From Apostichopus parvimensis (taxonomy: Eukaryota > Echinodermata > Holothuroidea > Aspidochirotida > Stichopodidae): a stretch of 30,346 nt of DNA. A program made the translations under genes and the position numbers. The notes under the pieces are model-generated. The model saw only the letters and a list, made by a program, of their open reading frames with translations. It had not been told where the DNA came from and did not search any database. The stretch covers positions 35,583-65,928 of the forward strand of contig KN885289.1 in NCBI GenBank assembly GCA_000934455.1, in the 5' to 3' direction. Each line of letters opens with the position of its first letter. Within the stretch, counting starts at the first letter, position 1. Shown here piece by piece: positions 1 to 12,650 of this stretch.

Positions 1-577
1 CAACTCGTACTGTGATACATTCTTCCCACTGGAACTATCTGGTGTGGTACAGAGCATATATACTGTTAATTTGGGTTATACTTAAGGTACAGATGATAAA
101 CAGCTCTGTAGGCTTATTACAGTTTATTTCTTTCATTACTTGTATACAGGCAGAAGATATGCATGTCCCATATATACCACAGTAATACCTCTCACATATT
201 GTCATTCACTGACTGAATATTGCTAAAGACAGGTCTCACAGACAAACAATTTTTGGCAACATAATAAATTACCTACTTTGGAAGCAGAATTTTATTACCC
301 TTACACTGCAACTTAAATGTTGTTCTTCACAATACAGAAGACAAATAAACACCAGATCTTTAATCTCTTTGAGCTTTCCATTGTCCATCCTGCCTCTGGT
401 CATTGTGAAGTGGGTATTGTTGTTTATTGATTGTCCTCAAAGTGTTGTCTTCTTGTGACACATCACCCACCCAATGCAGTGTTTGTATGTATCTTGTACA
501 ATGAGTCACCATGTACAGCTTGGCCAGCATGAAGTAATTTACCTGGACCTGTTGTAGTGTTTTACAGACTTTTAAGA
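1..577. other. Non-coding AT-rich sequence
   Basis: There is no open frame of useful length on either strand and no recognisable RNA gene or repeat boundary. It reads as ordinary intergenic or intronic DNA. Confidence 0.6.
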
Positions 578-1216
578 TACTGTAGCTGTGGCCACAGATT
601 GTCTACTGGAGACCAAATGTACTGTAGTGTTCTACAGATGTCTCGGCTCACAAGTTTGTGTTAAAGTTGAGTTAAACTAAAGTTGGTAAACATCAATGCC
701 AAGGAAATCGAGCTACGGCAAACACAGCTTTGCTTATTCAACTTCTGAGAGTGCGATTTAATGTTAATTGCAACACTTCGTATTGATCCTACAGGTGCTT
801 TTGCATGTCATATGTACAGTACATGTATAACAGCCATACATGGTGCACACAATGTTTGAGATGCACAGAGCTACTGTTTGTGGCAATTGCATGAATTATT
901 AACCAGAACAACACAAATTAAAAATACTGTAGCTGTGGTCACATATTGTCTACTGGACAGATATGTACTATTGTTTTCAACAGCTGTCTCTCCTCACAAG
1001 TTTGTGTTTAACTAAAGTTGGTAAACATCAATGCCAAGGAAATCCAGCTCTTAGGGCAAACACAGCTTTGCTTACTCAACTTCTGAGATTGCGATCTAAT
1101 GTTAATTGCAACACTTCACTAATGGATCATCCCTGATCCCATGCTGACATTACGTGTCTTGTGTACATACACACTATAACAGCCATGTGTGGTGCACACA
1201 CTGTTTGAGATACATG
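578..1216 (+). repeat. Two direct copies of a ~290-bp block
   Basis: Copy A (578-866) and copy B (925-1216) share long matched stretches in the same order at an offset of about 347 bp. Both begin with 'tactgtagctgtgg', continue through 'ggtaaacatcaatgccaag' and 'ttaatgttaattgcaacact', and end near 'gtttgaga'. Small insertions and substitutions separate them, most strongly between 780 and 830 and between 1125 and 1180. No coding frame is conserved between the copies. It looks like a local duplication of non-coding DNA or two copies of an unnamed repeat. Confidence 0.8.
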
Positions 1217-2965
1217 TATGTGCCGTATACTGTATCAAGTACTTTGCATGTATTGATACCAGAACAAATTAGAGAAAAGATACTGACAGACTTATAAATG
1301 GGTAAAATAATGAATTAAGATAAAATCTAGCCTTAGTCTGCAAATTTGAGATGTTTATTTCCACACAATGGTGTACACACAAAACATGTAAGAAGGTGAA
1401 GGATTGAAGAACTAAGCCTTTTATATTTACAGTCCCCTCCCTCTCATTGCCATGAAGTGGGTATAGGCTACTTGAAGATTAACTCAAGATGGTTTTCAAA
1501 GAGATGAAATTATGCAAGATGAATGTTGTAGATTATAAATTACATTTTAAAACAAAGAAAAAGAAAAAAAAAAGACCTGAAATTTGTGTCTATTTACCCT
1601 CGTTGTCACCAAGCCATACTCCTACCTTAACTGGCAGATATCATCTTTCTAGATATTGACAAAATTTTCTCTTGGTTTTCATTTTGAGTATGTTTGTTTC
1701 AAACGAACCAATTAAATCAGTTTAGCCTTGTGCAGGACTGAGGACTTTGTCATACGATATATTTGTGTGATCTACACAGACATATCACACTAGTTAATTA
1801 ACATACTAATAAACATGTACTTGTAATTACAGTAGTACCATTACTATCTTAAGGACAAGTACATACAGTAGTGTTTAACAGAGTGATACAGAATGGTAAA
1901 TAACAAATAAAATGTCTGGACTCTAATAATCTCTTTCGATGAGACAGAGAATTAACGTTAGGTCATCCATATGAGATGATTTTACATATATCTAGAAAAC
2001 GTGTTTTTTACGCAATTTTGTCACTCATAATATTATAGCCATTGGGGAAATTTCAAATTTGTAGTCAAGAATGAGCTTTAAAATCAGAACTTTGATAGGT
2101 CCATCAGAAGATTCCGACCCTAGTCAGAACGACTGACTCTAAGACCAACTCAGAGACTAAATTGAATATCATCTGAACATTTCTGACCTAGGTAAAATGA
2201 CTATGACAAACTAACAGCATGTAACCGTGACAAGCTGCTCAACATTGACTCAGTACTGATATTTCTATAATATTATGTCTTAGTCTTCATCATAGCATGT
2301 ATACAACTTACTGTATTTTAGAGGACGTTTGCAGAACTTTGAAAAGCTCAGAAATTTATATGTTGAAATGATTCATAATACTGGGAATCTATTACATTAA
2401 TTATACCTGGCTCATTACTGTATTACTGTGTGTGCGCTCTCCATGGTTTTCCTTTCGCTCCATCTTAGGCACCTTCTGTCTACACATGATGTAGTCTGAA
2501 GTGAGACTGTAACACAGCAAAAGAACTAACACTAATTTGATACAAAAGTTGTAATTGGTCTCCCCGAAGGGAAAACTATGGAGTCACTCTTTCCCGACCA
2601 TGCAAAAGTTGTGAGGGGGACCGCGGATAGCGAAGTCGGCGATGACTATAATGCGGATCGCAAAGTCGGTAATTACCGTTACGGTTAGATTCGTCCAACA
2701 CTGCAGCATACAGATATGTGATACTCAAAGCCAAAGCCAAAGTGAATTAATTAAGTCACAGGAGTCTATGCCTTATAAGTTCTTCATTAGCGCCCTCATT
2801 ACTTTCGGAAAACATTTCATACGCCTCCATTACTTTTGGGGAACATTTCATACCGTAGTTTTAAGTTTTGTATTTTATCTACATATATCTTGTTTAATAG
2901 CACTATCCATGCTTGTGTGTACGTTTTATTGTGAAACAACTAATAATGTTTAAAGCTAAAACTAA
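1217..2965. other. Non-coding sequence
   Basis: AT-rich DNA with a poly-A stretch near 1550-1575. A GC-richer patch at 2540-2690 holds a short imperfect duplication, 'gcggatagcgaagtcgg' and 'gcggatcgcaaagtcgg'. The ATG-to-stop frame at 2642-2953 has no protein-like composition and runs into a retroelement tail, so it is not called as a gene. Confidence 0.5.
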
Positions 2966-3044
2966 GGCTGTATATAAAGCGCCTTGAGCAGTGACTTTTG
3001 TCGACTGATTTGGCGCTAGATATAAGTCTCATTTATTATTATTA
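2966..3044 (+). mobile_element. Retroelement 3' tail (SINE or LINE)
   Basis: The string 'aaagcgccttgagcagtgac', then 'actgatttggcgcta', then 'ataagtctcatttattattatta' is the usual end of a marine-invertebrate retroposon: a conserved 'gcgct..atata' hairpin-like tail closed by a TTA microsatellite. A second copy of the same tail lies at 9220-9299. The body upstream could not be assigned to a family, so the left end is uncertain. Confidence 0.65.
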
Positions 3045-4639
3045 AATATATATCTCTCCAATATGAAAGCATGTAAACAGGTTCAGTTCATACAGGGGTG
3101 CCGGGGGGGGGGGAGGGAGGGAGTGGGTGAGCTACAGTAGTCCATGCAGATTTGTAAATTATCAGGCAATACTTAATATGATAAATTATACAATAAATTA
3201 ATTGCTATTATATGACAAATATTAATTGCTAATTATATGATAAAATAATTAATATATGATAAATTATCAGGGAATAATTTAACCTGTATTTTAGTGCTAA
3301 TTGCAAAAATGTGCAGATTGCTAATCAAAATATTTAGCAGTTTTTGTCCATAGGTAGTAGGTACAGTATTGACTTCACTCCCCACTAACCTGTCTCCTAA
3401 TACCCTAAGCACACCTATCTACCTATCATAAGGGGACATTCGAAGCCTTCAAAATATATATATTGGAATGCTAAATTAAATTCCCTGTTCATATCATTTT
3501 GACTCACTTAGCTTCATTTCATAACATATATTTTATAAAGTGTAATTTATTTAAACTAAAACTAAACTAAACAGTACTGACACCTTGACCTACACTCTAA
3601 GGTGGTTTTAGTGAACTTGAATGGGTCACGTTGTACCGGTTAAAGTAAAATAACTGTCTGCCTAAATTCAATGGGGCTCAGCAGAGGGCCTGTTGCTAAG
3701 TATTGATTCACTTCTGAAGGTTTAACAGTAGTCCATTCATAGCATGTACATACACATATGTACGTCAGAGAAGAAGACAATGTGTGTGCTATTGACCATT
3801 GTTACCACCGCTCCGGGCGGGCATGACCACTGACTGTATATACACGTCCTTGAGAAACAATGGTTCTATTGATATGCAAATTAAATGTACACACATTCTT
3901 ATGTATACAGTGCATACATTTATCTTGACATACCATGTGCCTTGTGGTGTTATAAAAGGCTTTGAGGGATGTGACGTTGACGGCCAATGCGTGGCCTTTG
4001 TTGAAAACACAGGTCAAGTTGGGGGTATAATTTGTAGCCTATGGGATAATGAACTTGTACTATATTAAGTATGCATCCATGGTCAGTAAATTAACAACGG
4101 TCGGTCAAGTTTGCTACGGCCCACGTAGAAATGGGTCATAACCTTCGTTACAGTGTGATGTACATATAGTGCATTATTTCAAACTCAGGAAATAAAAAGT
4201 AAATTTGGATCAGACCGGTGAAGATCCCCGCTTTGAAACTCCATCGACATAATCTCTTTCTTTTTTCGTCGAGTTTTGTTTCTTATGATAACTATTGCTG
4301 GCTGTTTGGATCAAGTCGCTTGGTTTTTTGTGGCCATGCAGGCACTCTCTGTCTTGAGTGACTGTTATTAAAAGGAAACCTATGTAGGTTATACTAGGAT
4401 ATATATATATTCAAAAGAGTTTGGTTTTGTGACTGTTTATACATGTTTGCTTTGAAATTAGAAATCATTTTCTTGAATGGCTGGATGTTAACTTTATTAT
4501 TAATTAGTACTATCAACTGTTCTGTATGGAACTATGGATTTTAAGGTAGGTGTGTAGTATGTTATAAATTTTAGTTGCTAATTGTGAAATAAAAATCATT
4601 GTAATATATTTAAGTTGAGCTAGATATATGCTTCATTTA
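3045..4639. other. Non-coding sequence with a G-run
   Basis: There is an 11-G run at 3103-3113 followed by GGGA units. The rest is AT-rich. The frames at 3789-4068 overlap each other on both strands and have no recognisable domain, so no gene is called. Confidence 0.5.
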
Positions 4640-4892
4640 TGACTACAATTTGTAATCAAAGAAAAAAAAATAGAAAAAAAAAAGAAAACAAGAATTGCAA
4701 TGCATAATGGTGGCCACATTGTGTGATACATGGTAGGCAACAAAGTCTGAAACTAGAAATCATTTTGATTAGTTGCTAGATTGCTTAATTTATTACCACA
4801 ATTTATAATTAAAGAAATTAAGAATTATAAAAAGAATTCCAATGCATACTGGTGGCCGCATTGTGTGGTACATGGTAGGCAATAAAGTCTGT
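4640..4892 (+). repeat. Tandem duplication, ~142-bp offset
   Basis: Two copies (about 4640-4749 and 4795-4892) share 'caatgcata.tggtggcc.cattgtgtg.tacatggtaggca' and an AT-rich lead-in. A further partial match, 'gaaa.tagaaatcatttt', occurs at about 4455 and 4750, so the unit may be part of a longer decayed array. Nothing coding is seen. Confidence 0.75.
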
Positions 4893-7800
4893 TGGGTATT
4901 GTTACAATTTAAAAATAATTATATTTTTGGGGGATGGCTGAACTGTAATGTAGGAACAATATAAAAGTACTGTGTGTCGGGCTTGATCAAGTCTTCAGAC
5001 TTGTACGTGAAGAAACATTAAAAGTGTGATATATCACTCAGAGGAATGAGATTTTATTGTTTAAAGGTGTTTGGGAAAGTTGTTCACGACAGTTATTATC
5101 TCAGGGATGTGCCCACGCCCAGCACTGTCTTAAAAATTGTGAATCCCGCCCAGCACTATTTTCATCTAAAATCCCTACATTCCTAACAATATATTCAACA
5201 TAAATTGGGCCTAGCCTATAGATGCCAAAATCATACAGACTAATAATGCATCAGTTACGCATGCGAGAAACATTACTTACGGCACTCAATCGGTCCCTTG
5301 TAAAATCTCTCTGAAACAAACTAATAACTTTTACCAGACTGTACGTAATATATTTCACTAAAAAAAATTTAAAATGTAAATTGTTAGCCAAACTAGTGTA
5401 TATGTGCTTTAAAAGCTACACAGGTGCCAGCATTTGGCATCTGAGCACCTTCAAAAATCAAAAATTTTTTTAAGGAGAGGGGGATACCCCCTCCCCCTTA
5501 GACTTCTCCCCAGGATGGCGATCAATAGTGATGGTTTCGGTTCACAGATCCTTAAATAACTCAAAAGTACAACTTTTCAATTCACTGATAGTTTATCTTT
5601 TCCATTCCTTTCTGTTCTTCGATTCCATCCTCTCAAGGTGCCGAGATCTAAATATATCTTTCTACCTTTGTTGAAAAGAAAAGGAAGATTTTACTCCTTC
5701 AACATCACTGATTAATTGGCACTGTAAAATATCTAAATTCCTATTTAAACAGACCTTCCCCTAAGCTTTCATGGTCCGTCGATTTCAGCATTGAAAACTG
5801 TGAGGTGGCCAGTTCCTCAGCTGAGTTTATTTTTTACACAAGGAGTAATCCATGGATGCATGAAATCTCTTGAATAGCTTCTCAATTCTGATTGTTGATA
5901 AAAAGGATGTTACTTTGCATACAACCCTACCATCATTATAAACTTGTGGTTCAAACCAAGCCTTGTAAGTGGGCCCTTGTGGAGACCATACAATGTATAC
6001 CCAGACTGTGTACTTGTTCTTAACACTATGATTTAACCGATCCCTCAAAGAAACTTAAAATCCTTTGAGCGGGCTCACCACGGAATAAACTATTTGCTGC
6101 TGGTTGGAAGGATTAAAATATACTGCCTCTGGTGTGGTAGGAGTTTCTCAATAAACATTGAGAAAAGCCTTTGTGAGGTTCAGCGAGCTGCTTTTCCTGG
6201 CTTGAATAATTGTCTTTTTCTTGTGTGTGTGTACATATAGTAAGTATATACTGTAGCCTGTATAGAATATCCTGGGGTTTGTTTATTAAATTCCTCCCCA
6301 GACTATAGTCATTAAATTGGGTTGTTTATCTGACCGCTGTAAATAAACTTTGCTGAACTTTGAAGATTTAAATGGTGTATAAACTTAGTAGGCAATTAAC
6401 ATCTCGTGGGTCCACCTTTTAATCTCATGCAGTTAAGCAGGAATATTTGGATTGGCCAGAACATCTAAGAGTTTGACTGTGGAAGGTTAAAGTTCACAAT
6501 TGCAAGTTGCAAGCATATACAGTTCATGTGAGGATTTGGATTTTGCAATCAATTTTGAGCTTGGAGATATATATAGTTATTGTATGTGTGGGGAATAGTT
6601 GAGGTGCCATTTTGTACAGGACTTAACATTACTGTGGTAAAACATTGTGTGCCTTGTGCAGTCTTTGAATGGTAAGTTGGTTTTTTAAAAGTATATTTGG
6701 TTAGGCCCTAACATATAGGTTTGCAGAGATATCTAGGCCTATCTCAAAATTTATACAGCTCACAGCACATATATATGCAAGGATTCGTTTTCTCTTCATT
6801 CTATGGTCCTTGTGAAGGTGGGGGAGGAGGGGATGGGGGGAGGGGGTTGGGATGACTAAGAAAAGAGAAAAATTTTCCAGTAAATTTGTGATGTTTCTAG
6901 GTAAATAGTTAAATGTGGAACTCTACATCAAACTGCATATTTTCTGCCTTTGAGGCAGTGGAGCTTATGGGATCAAGTCCCACTCATCGCCGGTGTGTTT
7001 TATTTTGGACTCTACCATTCGAAAATAGGTTGGCTTCAAGTTTTTAACAGCATTCGTAAAAGGTCGGCATAGGTTAGGGATTGATAACAATAGTATAAAT
7101 AATATTAATTGACTAAATTAATTAATATAGATTTGGGATGTGAAGTGATATTCTCAAAAAAATTGAGAACCACATTTATACAAAGACTGTTTTAGACTCT
7201 GCTCAAATTCAGAACAGCCCTCTCTTAATAGTGGAATGTATTGGTACATTATCCCAGCTTATTTTAAAAAAATTACATGCATTTGTGTAAACTTTGTGCA
7301 CAAAGTACTACACTGGCTATACTAATGAAGTCACACTATAAATTCAGTTTGGGTTAGTTTGTATAACAGGCAATAAATTTAAGGTATCACAATCAGAATT
7401 TTAATAGCTATGGGTCAAACTTTTCCCATTTTGATTGCTCCATAAATTTATTTAATTATGGGAATTTTACAGTAGGAAAATAGTTTGTCATTTGACAAAA
7501 CACTTACAGTAACACTTAAGTATGTAATTGTGTAAACTGTCTATTTATTATTATTTTTTTCGGGGGGGGGAGGGGCTACATGCTCATACCAGTATTTTTG
7601 TATACTGTACTTAAAAGAAATATAGCTCACTCATCAACCCAAATACACTTTGCATTACCACATAGTTCATACATATATAACCATGCACACATAGAGCTTT
7701 ACAGTACATAATTACCATAAACTGTACGGCATTCAGCCACATTTTTACAGTACAGTAGCTTCCTGACCTGTACAAAGCACACACACTGTAATATCACATC

Positions 7801-8825
7801 TATGCACACTGTAATATCACACATAAACCAGCAACAAAGAACATCCTGCCCTCACTTTAATTAAAAGTTTTCCAACTCCTCCCAAACAAAGGACTTGGGC
7901 TCGTTGTAATCCGAACCTCGGTGCGGCGGGTTAATTCATACTTCTGGCTGTAAGTGTAATTAGAGATTCAGGAATTAATACCAGTCACTGCATGAGTTCT
8001 ATGATCTATCAGTTATTTATGAGGTATTATATATGTTGGTACAGTAGTAATTGTATTGTTTGCCCTGCATGAGAACTCTGCAGTTGGCTAGCAATATTTT
8101 TTTTTTACTCACGCATATTAATACTTACATGTATGTTTGTGCAGGGTTGGGAGAGTTCATTAACTGGCAGATACAGTAGTTAAATAACGGGTAGAGCTGC
8201 ACAACTTGTGTGTGTGTGAGTGTGTTTGGCTTCAGATTGTCACAGTTTGTTATGGTCTGTGGTAGTAGTATGCAGTGATGTAAACATGTATGTGCAGGTC
8301 AAGTTTATGATGTGTACCGTGTTACTGTAGGCCCTTTGCATAAAATGGGGTATACATGAAATGTAGGTATCATATCTGTATCGCGTAATCTTCATACATA
8401 TTGGCTACGGATGGAATATTAATATCAATTGTGTGTTTTTGATACATTGTGGAAGTGTTCGTCAAATACTCAGTCTACAAGTCTTTGTACTGAAAGGAGT
8501 GAAAAAGACACCGGGTGTGCTGCTGATGCTTTGTTTTCTGGGAGGAAATGGTTTTGTTGTTGTAAAACTACCTTGTTTACTGTAAGTGCATATTATTTAT
8601 ATACTGTATACTGAGAATTATTGCTTTTAAAGCAGGAGTGTGTATATATTGCATGTGTGCATATGTATAGGGTTGGATGTAGGAATCAGATCTCATTACT
8701 TTTTTCTGCATTTAAAAAGGTTTGGGAATTCTTTTGCTAGGTTCTTGTTACTTTAATTTTGTAAATTGCTCGTAGTTTTATTAATTAGTCGCTATCTGTT
8801 TCATTATAGTTTTGCGATTATACTT
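4893..8825. other. Long stretch without a recognisable gene
   Basis: AT-rich DNA. Small landmarks are a perfect 7-bp hairpin GAGGGGG-ATA-CCCCCTC at 5477-5493, a perfect 9-bp hairpin at 6144-6165 (TTTCTCAAT/ATTGAGAAA), G-rich tracts at 6819-6847 and 7562-7574, and numerous short 'tacagta/tactgta' words. The frames at 5827-6048 and 8429-8614 lack any family signature. Confidence 0.5.
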
Positions 8826-9185
8826 TTTGGTGTTTTTGATGATAGATGGTATTTGTTGATATAGTAAATTGTCAATATTTTTGCTAGTAATGTCTATGTT
8901 GATATTTGTTGAAATATAGTAAATTCTGGATATTTATGGTACTGTTTATGTTGATATTGTTGATATAGTAAATTGTCAATATGTTTGGTACTGCCTTACA
9001 TTGATATATAAATGGTACTGTTGATAAAGTATTATCAATATCTATGGTACTGTTTATTGTTGGTATAGTATTATCAATATATCTTTCTATGTTATTGTTT
9101 ATTGTTGATATAGTATTATCAATATTTATTGTACTGTTTATTGTTGATAAATCAATATCTATGGTACTGTTTATGTTGATCTTTT
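8826..9185 (+). repeat. AT-rich minisatellite
   Basis: An imperfect array built from 'tgttgatatagta', 'ttatcaatat' and 'tatggtactgttta' words recurs about every 45-60 bp, roughly seven times. Units vary in length, so this is a degenerate minisatellite rather than a regular satellite. It abuts the retroelement tail at 9220-9299, which suggests it lies in or next to that element. Confidence 0.75.
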
Positions 9186-9219
9186 CACTTGTTCTTTTGT
9201 AAAATAATTTGCTTTCTTT

Positions 9220-9299
9220 GTAAAGCGCCTTCAGCTGTGACTTTTGTTTACTGATTTGGCGCTATATAAGTCTCATTTATTATTATTATTATTTATAGT
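9220..9299 (+). mobile_element. Retroelement 3' tail, second copy
   Basis: The sequence 'aaagcgccttcagctgtgac', then 'actgatttggcgctatataa', then a TTATTATTATTATT tail matches the tail at 2966-3044 with few changes. It marks the 3' end of a SINE or LINE inserted in the + orientation. The 5' part is unassigned. Confidence 0.7.
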
Positions 9300-9670
9300 A
9301 TATATGCTGATATAGTATACATACACTATGTGTGTGTGAGTAATTTATTTAGACCCCATCTCAAAATACAAAGTTAGGGCAAGTTACTAAACAAGTGTAA
9401 ATAGAACAGTTTTTCTACACAGGAAGAAGTATTTTATAAGAGACCAAATTCAGGAACATTGAATTCCGGGTGGAGGCCGGAGGATGTTGAAAATGGGAAT
9501 ATCTGTTAATTTATGGAGAGCATGCATGCTATACATGGAGTTGAAACATATAAACCAATTAAATTCATTAAATAAAACAAAGCCTTTTCATGACCGCTTC
9601 ACACACTTTTTTTTTTAATTTTAAACTGTTTTAAATTTATTTTTAAATTTGTATTTTATTTTTTTATAGG

Positions 9671-9779
9671 TCAAGCAAACTTTGCCGCTCTAACCTTGCT
9701 GTGTTCCAGCCACGGGAGAAATCGTCATGGCCGGTCATGCAATCTTTACCAGTGGAACATTCATCCATTTAAGTCATAA
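9671..9779 (+). other. Weak candidate upstream exon
   Basis: A long pyrimidine-rich tract ends in 'tttttttatag' at 9670, a good acceptor. An ATG in strong context (gtcATGG) starts at 9727 and stays open to a possible donor, 'aa|gtactc', at 9780. Splicing 9779 to the internal acceptor after 10933 would keep the main gene in frame (AA+A, Lys). It does not fit the preferred acceptor at 10923, which needs a one-base overhang. The encoded peptide has no recognisable feature. It could be a first coding exon, a 5' UTR exon or chance. Confidence 0.2.
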
Positions 9780-10764
9780 GTACTCATCACCATGGCAACA
9801 GAATATGTGAACTCACACTTGGGTATTAATTTTGTATATATGTTTTTATTTTTTATAAAAAACAGACATGATTTTTACTCTAAGAAAACTTGAAGGAAAG
9901 AAACCCAGGAAATTAATTTTAAGTGAAAAAAAAAGTTTTGAGGTGCAATATTTTATAATGTGTTTTCTCCAGAAAATCTATGAATATAGGTGAAATATTG
10001 TTGTGGATGGGAGAGGGGGGATGGAAGGGGTGGGAGAGGGGGGTCTGGGAGATGGGGGCTTGGTGGTGAGTATTGGAGGGAAGTGAAGGAAAAGGAAATT
10101 GCTTTTGTGCTAGCCACTGGTGTTGTAAACTGTACTGTACTATTCATGTCTTTGTTTATCTTTGGGGGGGGGGAGGGGGAGCAGTGGGGAGCAGAGGTGG
10201 TGGCAGTGGGGAGGAAAGGTGGTTGTGGTAGATTATATAGCATAATAAAGTATTTGGAAAGTTTGAATACATGACCAAACCCAAGTTTGGGTATTTACAG
10301 TATGTTACACATACTCACATACTTCTGTATCTCATATTTGAATATCCATTTACTGTGTATGAGGTATGCCAAACTTTTTCATAATTTAAATAATGTAACA
10401 TGTGTGCAGCTTTGACTAAGGTACTCACATGATTGCACTTTCAACATGAAGTAAAGCAATGATGATCATGCAATTATGGTAATTTATATCTCAATACAAT
10501 TCAAATATTCATATTCTTCCAGGCTGACCCCCCCCCCTTCTCAGAGATGTCCCCTGGGCTATTATTTGTTTCTCAGGAATAATAGACTTACTTTCTTCAG
10601 TGTACATGTTGCACAAACGATAAAATGTCTATATATATGCAAATTTATATGCAAATTTATATTCTTTGTTTCTGAACAATATAAATAAGGCTGGGAACTT
10701 ACTGTACATATTTGAGAAGAAATATTGGTCTAGACTGAGATTCATTTGAAAGAAATTTTTAGAT
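9780..10764. other. Non-coding, G-rich patches
   Basis: Purine-rich G-run blocks at 10010-10060 and 10160-10225 on the + strand, and a C-run at 10529-10537, could form quadruplexes. The open frames here arise from these low-complexity tracts and are overlapped by opposite-strand frames, so no gene is called. Confidence 0.5.
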
Positions 10765-10838
10765 GGACTGAGATTTGAACCTGCGACCTAAGGAAACTAC
10801 TAGTAACTCCTTGCTTTCACAACCGAGCTATCCAGCCC
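10765..10838 (-). mobile_element. tRNA-derived relic (SINE head or tRNA pseudogene)
   Basis: Read on the minus strand, it begins GGGCTGG and ends TCAGTCC, which pair over seven positions including two G-U pairs. An A-box-like 'tagctcggttg' follows the 5' acceptor strand, and a B-box-like 'ggttcaaatc' lies near the 3' end. The T-stem's 3' strand is missing about four bases and the anticodon arm has an oversized loop, so a working tRNA is unlikely. It lies about 85 bp upstream of the first spliced exon. Confidence 0.55.
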
Positions 10839-10923
10839 GTAATCGCTGGCAATCCCTATTTTAGTTGTTAACTCGCTAATTGTTTTTGGTTTCTTTCTTG
10901 TTTTGGTAAAATCTCTACTCCAG

Positions 10924-11165
10924 AGCTCCCCAGAACACCAAGTGCTGGTTCTCAGGCCTCCAGTACCTCTGGAAGTGCACCCTCTAGCGCCACCTCGTCG
11001 GGCTCTCATCGCAACCGTCAGCTTCTGAAATCGTACCACGACTTTGCGATGCACGTCTTCAGCAACAACAAGGTCACCCAAGAGGCCGAGCGACTGTTCC
11101 TCTCTGCGGTGAGAGACGGGGATTACGAGAGGGTCGAGAACTTCTTAAAGAGAAGGAACCGTGAG
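10924..11165 (+). CDS. Ankyrin-repeat protein, exon 1 of those visible (partial gene)
   Basis: First exon I can support in a large unrecognised gene. The acceptor is 'ctactccag' and the donor 'gag|gtaaag'. Two bases complete a codon from an unseen upstream exon, then 80 codons follow. Residues 1-28 are Ser/Thr/Ala/Gly-rich and look flexible. Residues 29-53 (HRNRQLLKSYHDF...) look helical. Residues 54-80 (RLFLSAVRDGDYERVENFL) form the first, capping ankyrin repeat, which continues into exon 2. An in-frame ATG at 11050 exists, but coding character extends well upstream of it, so the true start is probably further 5'. Alternative acceptors at 10925 and 10933 cannot be excluded. I do not recognise the orthologue. 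Confidence 0.8.
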
Positions 11166-12650
11166 GTAAAGTCCGAGTGACTCATGCTATAGACAAATTT
11201 CGCTTTTTTTTTTTTTTCCATTTTATTTATTTGTTTCTTCACAGTATAAATACAGAGAAGTTAACTAAGTGACAAAACATATATAAAAACAGGGAAAATT
11301 GTGAAAGGAAGCACTCCAAAAAAATCCCATAAGTAAATAGAGAGGACAATACAAGAAAACAGTGACACTTACAGTATATCCACCCACACACCAACCCAAT
11401 ACATAATTTTTCACACCCCTTACAGGCAGCCAGGGCGAGGGTGTATGTGGTCAGGTCCCTTCCCTTCAGGAAACAAGAACACCAAACATTTATTTTTCTG
11501 AACTAACCACATTTTTGGCAATGTTCAGCTATTTGTTGAGGCTCTGTCCCCATCTCAAGGATGGCCAAAAGTGCAATAAATATTTTAAGGCGGCCTACTC
11601 AGTTTCCAAATCTGTCAGGCTAATTAGGAGTCACTAAAAAAAGTTCTTATGGTCTCAGTTTCAAAGGCCTGCCAAACTATTATCCGAACTTTCTTCATGG
11701 TTGCCTTACCATTTAAGACAGTTGTACACATTTCTAAATCTCAAAACAGAAGTTAGTTCACAGGGGGATCGAAATTGGGACCACTTGTAAGACAAGATAC
11801 AAATCAGACTTATATTAGTGTGGTATACATTGCTCATCCCATTGGTTAAAGTTTTGAAATAACAGAGTTTGAAAAACTTCTGCGTCAAGCATTCATCAGT
11901 GTCAACCAATATTTCTTTGGTTCATTCGTTTTTTGCTTTTCTATTCTCTCTGTCTCTCCCGCGCCTTGAGCACCCTTCCGATTGGATATGTACGCGTTAT
12001 GAATCCCCATTATTATCGTTATAATTATTGATGACATCACACAATTATGTCATCTGTACAACGTGACCCAAAGCTGAGCATGTTTTATGTTCTAAGCATT
12101 ATTTTGCTGACATTAAAATGCAAACAAAAAGTTAACATATTTGGTGGGAACCTCCTTGCTACTGAATAACAAACTGTCAGCAGGTATTAAAGTGGCATCC
12201 CAAAATATATCACTTATCCTTCAATGTTAAAGGGTGTGAAGAATTGCGCACAAAGAAACGTCTCATGCTGGTAATCTGACTTAGTTTCAAATGAGGTGTA
12301 ACAGAAGTGTTAGACACCACCATCGATCCAAGAAAATACACACAAAGCTTGCTACCGTCGGTAACTAGACACTGGTGTACAGTCAGTACATACAGCTGCA
12401 GTGAATACCTACAGCATGGACATCTCAGGTCCAGATAAAAGATAACAAGGTATCACTTTCATTAATGTCTGCATTTTGTAGCGACATGAACAAAACGTCA
12501 CTTGCAACCGACGGAAAGTTAACTTTTTCAGATGGCCGCATGCGGTTTGGGGCGAGTCTTCAATGCCTTTAAACTCTCATGGAATTTGTTGCATGGTGTG
12601 ATGAAGTTTATTATTTTATCTCTCACCCTTTGTTTTCATTTCTCCTCAAG
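11166..12650 (+). other. Intron 1
   Basis: Donor gtaaag, acceptor 'tctcctcaag'. It contains a T-run at 11205, a dispersed repeat copy at 11894-12042 listed separately, and otherwise unremarkable AT-rich sequence. Confidence 0.8.
11894..12042 (+). repeat. Dispersed repeat, copy 1
   Basis: About 150 bp closely matching 17290-17436 in the same orientation, from 'tgtcaaccaatatttctt' through 'ccttgagcacccttccg' to 'gatgacatcaca'. The core 'cgccttgagcaccctt...ggatatgtacg' followed by 'cccattattatc' resembles the 3' end of a retroposon with a degenerate TTA tail. It lies in intron 1. Confidence 0.85.

Noticed and set aside
578-1216. CRISPR-like or other regular array
   Set aside because: There are only two long copies, with no short regular repeats and unique spacers. 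The window is plainly eukaryotic.
2642-2953. 103-codon + frame as a gene
   Set aside because: It runs into a retroelement tail and has no domain, conserved motif or splice context.
3789-4068. Three overlapping frames on both strands
   Set aside because: They cover the same bases in opposite directions, lack domains and have no splice or promoter support.
9953-10274. Gly/Arg-rich + frame and Pro/Ser-rich - frame
   Set aside because: Both come from the same G-rich low-complexity DNA.
10980-10990. Suspected frameshift in the first exon
   Set aside because: Recounting the run gives three Cs. The frame LPRTPSAGSQ... then SATSSGSHRN is continuous, so no frameshift exists.
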